NCBI RefSeq assembly: GCF_900112695.1
Contig: NZ_FOMT01000002.1
Coordinates: forward strand, 812,479 to 876,478
Direction: 5' to 3'
Length of the DNA: 64,000 nucleotides
DNA from: Paenibacillus catalpae
Lineage (GTDB): Bacteria; Bacillota; Bacilli; Paenibacillales; Paenibacillaceae
The stretch's first letter is position 1. Every line of letters starts with the position of its first letter. A model generated the notes under the pieces. It had not been told where the DNA came from and searched no databases. It saw only the letters and a program-made list of their open reading frames with translations. Positions 25,857 to 34,077 of this stretch are shown here, piece after piece. The translations under genes were made by a program, and so were the position numbers.

Positions 25857-25918
25857 TGTCACACCCTAGGAAGTGTCACATTTTCAACATGGCTTTTGAC
25901 CCCTATAATCGCTATAAT
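25857..25918 (+). promoter_or_regulatory. ctaA upstream region: direct repeats and tandem -10 boxes
   Basis: TGTCACA occurs twice (25857-25863 and 25874-25880), 17 bases apart. Downstream are two perfect TATAAT boxes (25904-25909 and 25913-25918). The repeats are candidate activator or repressor sites; ctaA in B. subtilis is under ResD control, but I cannot assign these repeats to ResD. Confidence 0.4.
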
Positions 25919-25955
25919 GAGGTGACAACAAAACCCGAAATAAGGTGATTTTATT

Positions 25956-26888
25956 ATGGTTACCGGCCGTTTTCGCGCGCTTGCTCTCGCATCGTGCATC
26001 GGAATGCTTTTTGTTCTGCTTGCCGGAGCACTTGTTACAAATACCGGATCCGGACGCGGATGCGGTGATGATTGGCCGCTGTGCAACGGTGAATTTATTC
26101 CCGCGTATACAATGGAAACCGCGATCGAATTTTCGCATCGTCTGATTACCGGATTTGAAGGTATGCTCGTTGTGGCAGCCTTTGTCGCCATATACCTGCT
26201 GTTCCGAAAAAATAATACGGATTACAAAGAGCCGCTGATCTATGCGAGCGGAGCTCTGTTCTTCACGATTATTCAAGCGCTTATGGGCGCTGCAGCAGTC
26301 GTATGGTATCAGTCCGACGCCGTTATGGCTATTCATTTTGGCATTTCCTTAATTGCATTTGCATTTACTTTGCTGCTTGTCGTTTGGTCTTATCGTGTGA
26401 AGAACGGGAAGCCGGTGGAACTGGTCATACCTCGTGCAATATTTCCGCGCATGCTGGCTGTCTCCATTTTCTGTTATATTGTCGTTTACCTCGGTGCTTT
26501 TATCCGTCATACGGATTCTGCAGGCGGCTGCCTCGGATGGCCGCTATGCAACGGCGAGGTTGTACCGGAGCTAGAGGGAGCAACAGCAGCAGTCTTTATT
26601 CATCGTGTAGGAGCACTTATTTTTGGTCTTGCTATAATCGGGCTTTATGTCCATGTACGCAAAATCAGCGGCAAAGGCGAAGGTCTTACGAAATCTGCCG
26701 GCTGGGCGCTAATCCTCGTCATTGCTCAGATTCTGAGCGGTGCGCTGCTGACGAAGACAATCGGCAACGAGGACTGGTTCCTGTTTACGAACCTGCTTCA
26801 TAATTTAATTATAACGGGCTTGTTTGGAATATTAAGTGATATGTTGATACGTTCCTGGCGGCTGCGGGAAGGACGGGTAAAAACGTGA
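25956..26888 (+). CDS. ctaA: Heme A synthase (CtaA/COX15)
   Basis: 310 aa with eight helices in two similar halves. It oxidises the C8 methyl of heme O to a formyl group, giving heme A for aa3-type oxidases. Each half carries the family features: 'GRGCGDDWPLCNGEFIP' and 'AGGCLGWPLCNGEVVP' contain the paired cysteines on the outer loops. The heme-ligand histidines are in 'EFSHRLITG', 'AIHFGISL', 'FIHRVGAL' and 'LLHNLIIT'. The last codons overlap the next gene (GTGA). Confidence 0.93.
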   Translation: MVTGRFRALALASCIGMLFVLLAGALVTNTGSGRGCGDDWPLCNGEFIPAYTMETAIEFSHRLITGFEGMLVVAAFVAIYLLFRKNNTDYKEPLIYASGALFFTIIQALMGAAAVVWYQSDAVMAIHFGISLIAFAFTLLLVVWSYRVKNGKPVELVIPRAIFPRMLAVSIFCYIVVYLGAFIRHTDSAGGCLGWPLCNGEVVPELEGATAAVFIHRVGALIFGLAIIGLYVHVRKISGKGEGLTKSAGWALILVIAQILSGALLTKTIGNEDWFLFTNLLHNLIITGLFGILSDMLIRSWRLREGRVKT

Positions 26889-28645
26889 GTTTTCAGAACC
26901 TGCGTGAATTTGTAGAGGTATTAAAAAGGGAGAAGGACTTGCTCGTTATTGACGCGCAAGTAGACCCCAATCTCGAACTGGCGGAAATTCACCGCCGTGT
27001 TATAGAAGAGGAAGGACCGGCACTGCTTTTCACGAATGTGAAGGGCAGTCCTTTTCCCGTTCTGACGAATATGTTCGGGACAAGCCGCCGTGTTGATCTC
27101 GCCTTTGGACCACGTCCCGAAGAGATCATGAAGCAGATTGTTGGAGCAGCGGACCGGATTATGCCTCCAACGCCCAAAGCTTTATGGGGTGAGAAGAAGC
27201 TGATTTGGGACATGCTTAAGGTAGGTATGAAAGAAGTGCCGAGCGGTACTGCTCCGATCCTTCAAGTATTAAAGCGTCAAAATCCGCTGGCCGGAGTCCC
27301 GCGGGTTACAAGCTGGCAGGAGGATGGCGGTCCGTTTATTACTTTGCCTCTTGTCTATACGGAGAGCTTAAAATCCCGTAAAGCGCATAATCTAGGAATG
27401 TACCGCATGCAGATTTACGATGATTCAACAACCGGCATGCATTGGCAAATACATAAAGGCGGCGGCTTCCACTACCATGAAGCGGAAAAGCGGAATGAAG
27501 CGCTCCCGGTGTCCGTCTTCCTTGGCGGTCCGCCTGCACTGATTGCTTCTGCGATTGCGCCGCTTCCGGAGCATCTGCCGGAGCTGCTGATGGCTTCGCT
27601 TATTCTGGGCGGCAAGCTGCCTGTCGTATCCGATCCTCACAGTAAACACCGGATTCCTGCGGAAGCTGAATTCGTGATCAGCGGTCAAGTGCCTCCGCAT
27701 ATCCGGCGACCGGAAGGTCCGTTTGGCGATCACTTTGGTTACTACTCGCTTGTTCATGACTTCCCGGTGTTTAATGTGAATCACGTATGGCATCGCAAGG
27801 ATGCGATCTATCCGGCGACGATTGTTGGCAAGCCTCGTCAGGAAGATTATTATCTTGGCGAGTACCTGCAGCGTCTTCTGGCCCCTGCATTCCCGATGGT
27901 AATGCCGGGTGTGAATGAGCTGTGGGCTTACGCGGAAGCCGGCGTACACGCGCTTGCAGCCGCTGTGGTGCGGGAATCCTATTCGCGCGAGGCACTATCG
28001 ACGGCCTTCAGCATTCTTGGCCAAGGTCAGCTGACTTTGACCAAATTCCTGATGCTGACCGATCAGCCGATCGACCTGTCACGGTTTGACGTACTGCTTG
28101 AGACCGTTCTTGAACGGTTCCAGCCGCAGACGGATCTGTTTGTCTTTGATGAAACATCCCATGATACACTCGACTATACAAGCGGCAAATTTAATCATGG
28201 CAGTAAAGCGGTTATGCTGGGCGTAGGCGAGCCGGTGAGACAGCTGCCGTCAAGCTATGAAGAAGGCGTTATTGAAGAAATCAGCAACGCACAGGTATAC
28301 TGCCGCGGATGTTTGGTTGTATCCGGCGCATCCTATGAAGCAGAGCCGCAGCTTGCGGAGCGACTGCTTGCAAGGCTGTCGGAGCGCGGAACGGAATGGC
28401 CGATGGTTGTGCTGGTAGATGATGCCAACATTGCGCATGGACAAACGTCGTTCTTATGGACGGTGTTTACCCGGTTTAATCCGGCGGATGATATTTATGC
28501 GAATGCCGAAATTCGCCGCCATCATTTTGGCTACAAGCTGCCAATCGTTATTGATGCAAGAATGAAGCCGGGTTATCCGGCGGAGCTGTTCCCGCGCGAG
28601 GATATTACCGAGCTGGTTGACCGCAGATGGAACGAATACTTCTAA
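26885..28645 (+). CDS. UbiD-family prenylated-FMN decarboxylase, possibly for menaquinone
   Basis: 586 aa, full UbiD length. It opens with 'LREFVEVLKREKDLLVIDAQVDPNLELAEIHRRV' and has family blocks such as 'MQIYDDSTTGMHWQIHKGGG', 'PPHIRRPEGPFGDHFGYYS' (with the catalytic Arg/Glu region) and 'GVNELWAYAEAG'. UbiD enzymes need prenylated FMN made by UbiX; no ubiX is in the window. Because mqnE of the futalosine route lies 3.3 kb downstream, this enzyme may do the late naphthoate decarboxylation of that route. It starts with GTG overlapping the ctaA stop. Confidence 0.88.
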   Translation: MSFQNLREFVEVLKREKDLLVIDAQVDPNLELAEIHRRVIEEEGPALLFTNVKGSPFPVLTNMFGTSRRVDLAFGPRPEEIMKQIVGAADRIMPPTPKALWGEKKLIWDMLKVGMKEVPSGTAPILQVLKRQNPLAGVPRVTSWQEDGGPFITLPLVYTESLKSRKAHNLGMYRMQIYDDSTTGMHWQIHKGGGFHYHEAEKRNEALPVSVFLGGPPALIASAIAPLPEHLPELLMASLILGGKLPVVSDPHSKHRIPAEAEFVISGQVPPHIRRPEGPFGDHFGYYSLVHDFPVFNVNHVWHRKDAIYPATIVGKPRQEDYYLGEYLQRLLAPAFPMVMPGVNELWAYAEAGVHALAAAVVRESYSREALSTAFSILGQGQLTLTKFLMLTDQPIDLSRFDVLLETVLERFQPQTDLFVFDETSHDTLDYTSGKFNHGSKAVMLGVGEPVRQLPSSYEEGVIEEISNAQVYCRGCLVVSGASYEAEPQLAERLLARLSERGTEWPMVVLVDDANIAHGQTSFLWTVFTRFNPADDIYANAEIRRHHFGYKLPIVIDARMKPGYPAELFPREDITELVDRRWNEYF

Positions 28646-28678
28646 TCACTTAAGTGGCAAGAGAGGCGGTAATGATCG

Positions 28679-29386
28679 ATGCTGCGTTTTCTATTTGATG
28701 AACCGGAACGGGAGCCGGAAGGCCGTCTTGGAGAGACGATGCAGCTGATGAATCAGTTCGTAGCGCATCTGCATGAGAAGATCGAAGCAGGCAAGGATGC
28801 GGACCATAAGCTGCGTACCTACGAAGTGTGGACGAAGGGACTCTTTGCTTCTTTGAACGAGATCGAGCAGAGCTGCTATGCTGCGCGACGCTTCAAGGAG
28901 CAAATCAAGGCCCCTTCCGTGAGCCAGATGTCAGAGGAAGAAAAGCTGGTGTATCAGCGGTACGTCTATTTTGACAAAAATGCATTTATCCGTATTTTTG
29001 CCCTGCTCGATAAGCTGAGCATCCTGCTGAATGACATGCTTGATATGAAGACGGAACGGATTAAGCCTCATTTCTCCTACTTCACCGTTCTGCGCAATAT
29101 GCGTGACAAGAAGGCTCATCCGGATTTGACCTGGAAGCTGAACGACATCAAGGAGAGTCTCAAGGAACCGATGGGGCGGCTGAGGAAGCGCCGTAACACC
29201 GAGATTCATTACATGAATACGGAAATGCAGGATGATCTCGCTCAGAGTCATAAAATGTACGGACAGGAAGTTCAGCTTGAAAATATTGAGGCGCAGTCCG
29301 AGGATCTTCAGCATGGCTTGCAAATGGTAACAGGATCATTACGCCTTACCTTTGATTATGCTTGCAAATTAATACGAACCAGGTAG
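28679..29386 (+). CDS. Helical hypothetical protein, probably a Cthe_2314-type HEPN domain
   Basis: 235 aa, soluble and almost wholly alpha-helical. Near residues 163-175 it has RKRRNTEIHY, an R-x4-H element as in HEPN nucleases, followed by acidic and Gln-rich helices. I recall a Cthe_2314 HEPN family of similar size in Bacillales and Clostridia; this assignment is moderate. No antitoxin-like partner lies beside it; the neighbours are ubiD and an SDR. It could bind nucleotides or RNA, but no activity can be claimed. Confidence 0.65.
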   Translation: MLRFLFDEPEREPEGRLGETMQLMNQFVAHLHEKIEAGKDADHKLRTYEVWTKGLFASLNEIEQSCYAARRFKEQIKAPSVSQMSEEEKLVYQRYVYFDKNAFIRIFALLDKLSILLNDMLDMKTERIKPHFSYFTVLRNMRDKKAHPDLTWKLNDIKESLKEPMGRLRKRRNTEIHYMNTEMQDDLAQSHKMYGQEVQLENIEAQSEDLQHGLQMVTGSLRLTFDYACKLIRTR

Positions 29387-29412
29387 GCTTATTATCGCGA
29401 GGAGGAGTGCTC

Positions 29413-30192
29413 GTGGAGCTGATGGGCAGAACGGCGCTTGTAACCGGAAGCGCCAAAGGGCTTGGCAAACGGACTGCACTGCAGCTCGCAAGTCTTGGCT
29501 GCAGCATCGTGTTAAACTACCTGGGAAGCAGGCAGGAGGCGCTGGAGCTTCAGCGTGAGATTGAACAGATCGGCGTAAGAGCAATCGCTATACAAGGCGA
29601 TATTTCCGTTCCGGCAGGTGTGGCGAAGCTGGCTGCAGAAGCGGAAGCCTGGAACGGGGGCATTGATATTCTCGTGAACAATGCGGGTCCGTTTATACGG
29701 GAGCGCCGTTTGTTCGCGGATTACAGTGAGGAATCCATCACTCAACTCTTGAACGGCAATCTGCTTGGGGTTATGCTGCTTGATCGCAAGCTGCTCTCAG
29801 GCATGCGCGAGAGGGGCTGGGGACGTATTATCCACCTTGGCTTCGGTCATGCGGATGAAGCGAGAGCATGGCCGCACAGGGCCGTGTATGCCGCTGCAAA
29901 GACGGGACTCGTCTCCTTCACCAAGTCACTGGCGGTTGAAGAGGCGCCGTACGGAATTACCGTGAATATGATTGGACCCGGAGATATCCGCGGCCTGAAC
30001 AAGGAGCGGACGATTGTGGAGGCTGCCTATGACAGGGATATGGAATCGCCGGTCGGCAGGCCGGGAACCGGTGAAGATATAGCAAGAGTCATCGGCTTCC
30101 TGTGCCAGCCCAGTTCTGATTTTCTAACGGGCAGCATTATTAACGTAACCGGCGGCTTTGATGCCATTCGTTCGAACATTATCGGTTTATAA
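29413..30192 (+). CDS. Short-chain dehydrogenase/reductase with unusual active site
   Basis: 259 aa, classical SDR length. The cofactor motif TGSAKGLG lies near residues 11-18, NNAG is present in 'ILVNNAGPF', and the catalytic Tyr-Lys pair is in 'VYAAAKTG'. The catalytic serine expected about 13 residues before the Tyr is not there: the stretch reads LGFGHADEARAWPHRAVY. So it either uses another residue or is a non-standard SDR. The GTG start at 29413 has GGAGG 7 bases upstream. It probably belongs to the ctaA-ubiD-HEPN operon; a strong terminator follows. Confidence 0.88.
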   Translation: MELMGRTALVTGSAKGLGKRTALQLASLGCSIVLNYLGSRQEALELQREIEQIGVRAIAIQGDISVPAGVAKLAAEAEAWNGGIDILVNNAGPFIRERRLFADYSEESITQLLNGNLLGVMLLDRKLLSGMRERGWGRIIHLGFGHADEARAWPHRAVYAAAKTGLVSFTKSLAVEEAPYGITVNMIGPGDIRGLNKERTIVEAAYDRDMESPVGRPGTGEDIARVIGFLCQPSSDFLTGSIINVTGGFDAIRSNIIGL

Positions 30193-30202
30193 GGAAACAA
30201 AA

Positions 30203-30243
30203 AAAGAGTCTTGCCCGCGATAAGCGGGCAAGACTCTTTGTGT
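30203..30243 (+). terminator. Bidirectional terminator between the SDR gene and nifU-like gene
   Basis: A 16-bp perfect stem AAAGAGTCTTGCCCGC / GCGGGCAAGACTCTTT with loop GATAA, A-rich on the left and T-rich on the right. Confidence 0.92.
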
Positions 30244-30249
30244 TTAAGC

Positions 30250-30492
30250 TTAGAATACCTGAACAACTTCCTGTACGCCTTCAACCTCTTCGAGCAGAGC
30301 GCGCTCGATGCCGGCTTTCAGCGTAATCGTGGAACTTGGGCAGCTTCCGCATGCGCCCATCAGACGCAGTTTAACGATACCGTCCTCTACGTCTACCAGT
30401 TCTACGTCACCGCCGTCGCGTTGCAGGAACGGACGCAATTTATCCAGTACGTCCAGTACTTCATCGTACATTGTATCTTGTGCTTGACTCAT
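30250..30492 (-). CDS. NifU-like Fe-S scaffold/carrier protein (YutI-like)
   Basis: 80 aa, a stand-alone NifU C-terminal domain. The CxxC that binds the transient Fe-S cluster is at C48 and C51 (GACGSCPSS). It delivers clusters to apo-proteins in the cytoplasm. The start at 30492 leaves a 9-base gap after GGGAG; the upstream ATG at 30501 would abut the ribosome site. It is divergent from the DUF1450 gene, the same arrangement of families as yutI-yuzB in B. subtilis. Confidence 0.92.
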   Translation of the reverse strand: MSQAQDTMYDEVLDVLDKLRPFLQRDGGDVELVDVEDGIVKLRLMGACGSCPSSTITLKAGIERALLEEVEGVQEVVQVF

Positions 30493-30578
30493 TGCAATCA
30501 TCTCCCTTCTCCCCTATTATAGTACAAAGTGCAACGATTGAAAATGGATATCAACCGTTAAGGCCAGGTGATTAAAAA

Positions 30579-30818
30579 TTGTCAAAACCGCTTATCGAGT
30601 TCTGCAACGGCAATATGCATCACGGAACCGAAGAAATCATGAAGCAGCTCAAGCAAAATAATCAGCTGAAGGTGATCGAATACGGATGTCTTGGCAACTG
30701 CGGTGAATGTTATTTGAAGCCATTCGCGTTAGTTGACGGCAGGATTATCGCTGCCGATTCCATAGAGGAATTGGATCAACGTATTCGAGAAACCATCAGC
30801 ATAAAGCTAAAGCCATAA
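30579..30818 (+). CDS. DUF1450 protein (YuzB-like), Cys-rich
   Basis: 79 aa, cytoplasmic. It has a ferredoxin-like layout with Cys9 and a later trio C37, C41 and C44 (GCLGNCGECYLKPFALV), which could bind an Fe-S cluster. The family is known from B. subtilis YuzB; its function is undetermined. The start is TTG with AGGTGATT upstream. Neighbours are the NifU-like Fe-S carrier and a type II NADH dehydrogenase, as in B. subtilis. Confidence 0.85.
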   Translation: MSKPLIEFCNGNMHHGTEEIMKQLKQNNQLKVIEYGCLGNCGECYLKPFALVDGRIIAADSIEELDQRIRETISIKLKP

Positions 30819-30847
30819 TATAATATCCGATTATCCGCTATTTAAGA

Positions 30848-31915
30848 CTAGCCGAAATGGCGTTTCGATTTCCAGAGTATACCGCTCTTGATCAAACGCG
30901 GAATTTTTCCCATCATTGGCGTGCTGCCCATGAGGCCAAAGCCGCTTTTCTTGCCAAGGGAACCCATTACACCTTTTAACTTGAGTTTGCCAAGCTTAGG
31001 CGTTTTGTTGTTCCAAATGGCATGAATAACTTCTGCAATTTGCTTGCCTTGCGCACCGGCTGCTTGACCGCTTGGCGAGAAAGGCAGGGATGCGCAGTCA
31101 CCGCAAATAAAGACATCATTATAGTCCGGCAATTGATGGTATTCATTCACAATAAGCCGGCCTTGTTTGTCCTTTGGCAGATTCATGCGCTGAACAATCT
31201 CAACAGGCTGAATGCCGGCTGTCCATACCGTTACGTCTGTCAGGATCGTTTGATTCGCGTTTGAATCATGCAATACCCCTTGCTCAAGACGACACAAGGA
31301 TATATGGCTGAGCATCTCAACATCATGCTCTCTGAACCAGGAAGCCACAAACTTCTGCAGCGATCCAGGGAAGGCCGACATGACGCTTGGTCCGCGGTCA
31401 ATGATGCGGATGTTCAGGTCGGAACGGCTTTCGCGCAGCTCGGCTGCCACCTCAACCCCGCTAAGACCGCCGCCGATAATGGACACTTGGCCATAAGGCT
31501 TCACGTCGTTCAGCAGCTGGTATGTTTTGCGTGCATTCGAGAGCGTTTGAATGCTTGTTGAGAACTCTTCCGCACCTTCGATGCCATGGTAATTATCGGT
31601 ACAGCCAAGTCCAACGACGAGCCATTCGTAATCGATTGGATCTTGACCTTCGAGATAGACAAGCTTGTTGTCCAAATCGATATCTGTAATTTCTCCGTAA
31701 CGTGTTGTTAAACGCGGATCCTGCGGGAACTTAACGCGGATCTCAAGATCAGATACCGTTCCGGCAGCAAGTGCATAATACTCGGTTTTAAGGCCTTGAT
31801 AAGGCATGCGGTCAATAAGAATGACTTCTACGTCGATTGGCAGCTGTTTCTCGATGACATCTGCTGCGATCGCCTGGCCGCCGTAACCGCCGCCCAAAAT
31901 AACAAATTTTCTCAT
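30848..31915 (-). CDS. FAD-dependent NADH dehydrogenase-like oxidoreductase (YutJ-like)
   Basis: 355 aa, a type II NADH:quinone oxidoreductase-like flavoprotein. The FAD motif 'ILGGGYGGQAIA' starts at residue 6. The NADH-binding motif is 'VSIIGGGLSGVEVAAEL' near residue 145, and 'VFICGDCASLPF' is the second FAD contact. The C-terminus is basic and amphipathic ('MGKIPRLIKSGILWKSKRHFG'), typical of peripheral membrane attachment. It probably passes electrons from NADH to menaquinone. It is a paralogue of the ndh-type gene at 50911. Confidence 0.87.
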   Translation of the reverse strand: MRKFVILGGGYGGQAIAADVIEKQLPIDVEVILIDRMPYQGLKTEYYALAAGTVSDLEIRVKFPQDPRLTTRYGEITDIDLDNKLVYLEGQDPIDYEWLVVGLGCTDNYHGIEGAEEFSTSIQTLSNARKTYQLLNDVKPYGQVSIIGGGLSGVEVAAELRESRSDLNIRIIDRGPSVMSAFPGSLQKFVASWFREHDVEMLSHISLCRLEQGVLHDSNANQTILTDVTVWTAGIQPVEIVQRMNLPKDKQGRLIVNEYHQLPDYNDVFICGDCASLPFSPSGQAAGAQGKQIAEVIHAIWNNKTPKLGKLKLKGVMGSLGKKSGFGLMGSTPMMGKIPRLIKSGILWKSKRHFG

Positions 31916-31987
31916 ATGATTTCCCTACCCAACTCCAAAATGATGAATGACTTGTTGTGTGCCTAATATGTGCGTCTAGCCGCGTGA

Positions 31988-33091
31988 TTACTCATATACT
32001 TTAATTTCGTTATAGAACGTATCTCTCTCCACTGGGATACGTCCGGCTCCTTTAATGAGCCATAAGAGGTCCTCACGCGTGATGCCTTCCGGCGTTAGCG
32101 CGCCTGCCGAATGGCTGATTCTTTCTTTTACAATCGTGCCATGAGCGTCTGAAGCGCCCATCGTCAGCGCAACCTGAGTCAGCTGCGTGCCGATGTTAAT
32201 GAAGTAAGCTTTAATATGCTGAATGTTATCCAGCATCAGACGGCTGATCGCTATTGTCTTCAAATCCTCGTAGGCCGAGTTGCGACGACGAATCCCGGCT
32301 TTCGGATTGATCGGCTGCATGGACAACGGAATGAAAACCTGGAAGCCGTTTGTTTCATCCTGAAGCTCGCGGATCTGCATCATGTGACGGATGCGGTCCT
32401 CATGGGATTCAATCGAACCGTACAGCATCGTTGTATGCGTGCGCAGGCCAAGATTATGAGCAGTGCGGTGCACCTCTAAATATTGGCTGACATCGGCTTT
32501 GTCAACGCGCATTTTTTTGCGGTAATGATCGGATAATATTTCTGCGCCTCCGCCTGTCAGCGATTTAAGGCCGACTTTCATCAGTTCTTCCAATACTTCC
32601 TTGTAGCTTAAGCCGCTAATACGCGAGAAAAAGTCGATCTCCGCAGCTGTGTAGGCTTTGAGCGTGACTTCAGGGAAGCGCTCATGCAAGGCCTTCAGGG
32701 AATCGACGTAATATTGGAACGGAACATGTGGGTTATGCCCGCCTACAATATGGAATTCTCGTACACCAGGGTGGAAGTGCTGCTCAACGTACTCAATCAT
32801 TTCCTGACCGGACAAGGTGTAAGCGCCCGGAGCGCCCTCGTCTTTGCGGAAATTACAAAATGCACAATGCGCTTCGCAGACATTCGTAAAGTACAAGCTC
32901 ATGTTTTCGATAAAATAAACTTTCTTTCCGTTCTTCTGAAGATTGACTTCATTAGCTAGTTGCCCAATTGTAAGCAGATCATCCGATTGATACAGGAATA
33001 CACCGTCTTCCAGTGTAAGGCGCTCTCCGTTTCGGACTTTGTCGATGATCGACTGCATTTGCTTATTATCAGATGGAATGATGACGTTCAT
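31988..33091 (-). CDS. mqnE: Aminofutalosine synthase (radical SAM, futalosine menaquinone pathway)
   Basis: 367 aa. The radical SAM cluster motif is C72-x3-C76-x2-C79 (CEAHCAFC), preceded by 'ENMSLYFTNV'. Other family blocks are 'EFHIVGGHNPH', 'KSLTGGGAEIL', and 'THTTMLYGSIESHEDRI'. MqnE joins 3-((1-carboxyvinyl)oxy)benzoate to SAM-derived adenosyl, making 6-amino-6-deoxyfutalosine. This shows that the organism uses the futalosine route rather than the classical MenF-MenE route of B. subtilis. The ATG at 33091 follows AAGGAGG by 8 bases. Confidence 0.93.
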   Translation of the reverse strand: MNVIIPSDNKQMQSIIDKVRNGERLTLEDGVFLYQSDDLLTIGQLANEVNLQKNGKKVYFIENMSLYFTNVCEAHCAFCNFRKDEGAPGAYTLSGQEMIEYVEQHFHPGVREFHIVGGHNPHVPFQYYVDSLKALHERFPEVTLKAYTAAEIDFFSRISGLSYKEVLEELMKVGLKSLTGGGAEILSDHYRKKMRVDKADVSQYLEVHRTAHNLGLRTHTTMLYGSIESHEDRIRHMMQIRELQDETNGFQVFIPLSMQPINPKAGIRRRNSAYEDLKTIAISRLMLDNIQHIKAYFINIGTQLTQVALTMGASDAHGTIVKERISHSAGALTPEGITREDLLWLIKGAGRIPVERDTFYNEIKVYE

Positions 33092-33237
33092 CTTGGCAAC
33101 CTCCTTTTTCTCAAAAGTTAGTTCAGGATCTAGTGCGCGGCATGCTGCCATTTATCGTTCTTGTGACGAGTAGATTCATTTCGGCGATGCCTTTGTGAAA
33201 AAAATAACTTGCTCATCCGATTAAGAAAGCTTCCATT

Positions 33238-33266
33238 ATTATAAACCCGTACGTAAAAGGCGGCAA
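33238..33266 (-). promoter_or_regulatory. Putative sigma-A promoter of mqnE
   Basis: On the minus strand TTGCCG (plus 33261-33266), a 17-base spacer and a perfect TATAAT (plus 33238-33243) lie about 145 bases upstream of the mqnE start, leaving a long 5' leader. Confidence 0.6.
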
Positions 33267-33390
33267 CACCTAAAGTCTTCAACTCGCGGCAAGCAGCAGG
33301 CACACATCTCTTGAGGAAGCGCGGGAAGAGGAGTATACTACAACTATAACGATACATTTTATCTTGTTTATCATAGAGGAGGGACGAGGC

Positions 33391-33747
33391 ATGATCACTA
33401 TTAGTGAATCGGCAACTGACAAAATAAAAGAAATGCTCGAGGAGGAAGGAACTCCCGGACTATTCCTGCGCATTGGCGTAAAGGAAGGCGGCTGCACAGG
33501 CTTCTCCTACGGCATGGGCTTTGATGATGAAGAGCATGAGAACGACAAGGCGATGGAAGTCGCGGACCTGAAAGTGGTTGTAGACGACGACAGCTTGAAA
33601 TATTTGAATGGTCTTATTATCGACTGGAAAGAATCCGCAATGGGCGGCGGCTTCACGATCGAGAACCCGAACGCAACAGCAACTTGCGGCTGCGGATCAT
33701 CGTTCCGTACAGCAGCTGCGGCTGGTAAACCGGATAGCGACTGCTGA
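33391..33747 (+). CDS. HesB/IscA-type iron-sulfur assembly accessory protein
   Basis: 118 aa, an A-type Fe-S carrier. The three conserved cysteines are visible: C35 (GGCTGFSY) and the C-terminal pair C99 and C101 (TCGCGSSF). An unusual extra tail of about 15 residues ends in a further Cys118. It accepts clusters from the SUF system and hands them to targets such as radical SAM enzymes. The ATG at 33391 follows GGAGGGACGAGGC. The stop codon lies inside the stem of its terminator. Confidence 0.93.
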   Translation: MITISESATDKIKEMLEEEGTPGLFLRIGVKEGGCTGFSYGMGFDDEEHENDKAMEVADLKVVVDDDSLKYLNGLIIDWKESAMGGGFTIENPNATATCGCGSSFRTAAAAGKPDSDC

Positions 33748-33772
33748 GCACGCCTGTGCTCAGCTTTTTTTT
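33744..33772 (+). terminator. Terminator of the hesB gene
   Basis: An 8-bp perfect stem CTGAGCAC / GTGCTCAG with loop GCCT and a run of eight T. It includes the stop codon. Confidence 0.88.
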
Positions 33773-33790
33773 GTGGCCGGGGCAGGCTGC

Positions 33791-33903
33791 GCAAAAGAAT
33801 GTTCTTCCAATCGCCATTGTTACCGTAATCTTTGAATTTATCGTACAAGGTACGATTCCGGTAACAAAAGCGAGCACTCCGTTTTTCTAGAACATTCTTT
33901 TGC
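33791..33903 (-). repeat. Long palindromic element, family 2, copy A
   Basis: The outer arms GCAAAAGAATGTTCT and AGAACATTCTTTTGC are perfectly complementary. Inside them TTGTTACCG and CGGTAACAA pair again. Read on the minus strand it aligns with copies B and C, sharing the TTTTGTT stem, an ACCTTG tract in the loop, and GGCGATTGGAAGAACATT on the right arm. It lies just after the hesB terminator in a convergent gap. Confidence 0.85.
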
Positions 33904-33934
33904 TCCGCCTGTACGGCGAAGTTAAAAAGCATTC

Positions 33935-34002
33935 GCAAAAGGCTAAGCTCAGCCAGCCTTTTGTTCACCTTTTTAGACAGGTCGCAAACACAACCTGTCT
34001 CT
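33935..34002. other. Two further hairpins in the hesB-pstA gap
   Basis: AAAAGGCTAAGCTCAGCCAGCCTTTTG (33937-33963) folds as a hairpin with one internal mismatch region. AGACAGGT and ACCTGTCT (33975-34000) form a second 8-bp stem. No coding potential is seen in this part. Confidence 0.55.
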
Positions 34003-34012
34003 AAATAAATCT

Positions 34013-34046
34013 AACCGGCGTCCTATTTAATGGACGCCGGTTTTTG
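34013..34046 (+). terminator. Strong hairpin terminator in the hesB-pstA gap
   Basis: Stem AACCGGCGTCC / GGACGCCGGTT with loop TATTTAAT, followed by TTTTG; A-rich downstream, so it could work in both directions. Confidence 0.8.
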
Positions 34047-34077
34047 TTTAAAAAAAGAAGTCGCAGCGGAACGGAGG

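Noticed and set aside
33130-33357. 75-codon minus-strand frame between hesB and mqnE
   Set aside because: It lacks a ribosome site and contains a good TTGCCG-17-TATAAT promoter inside it, best read as the mqnE promoter and leader.
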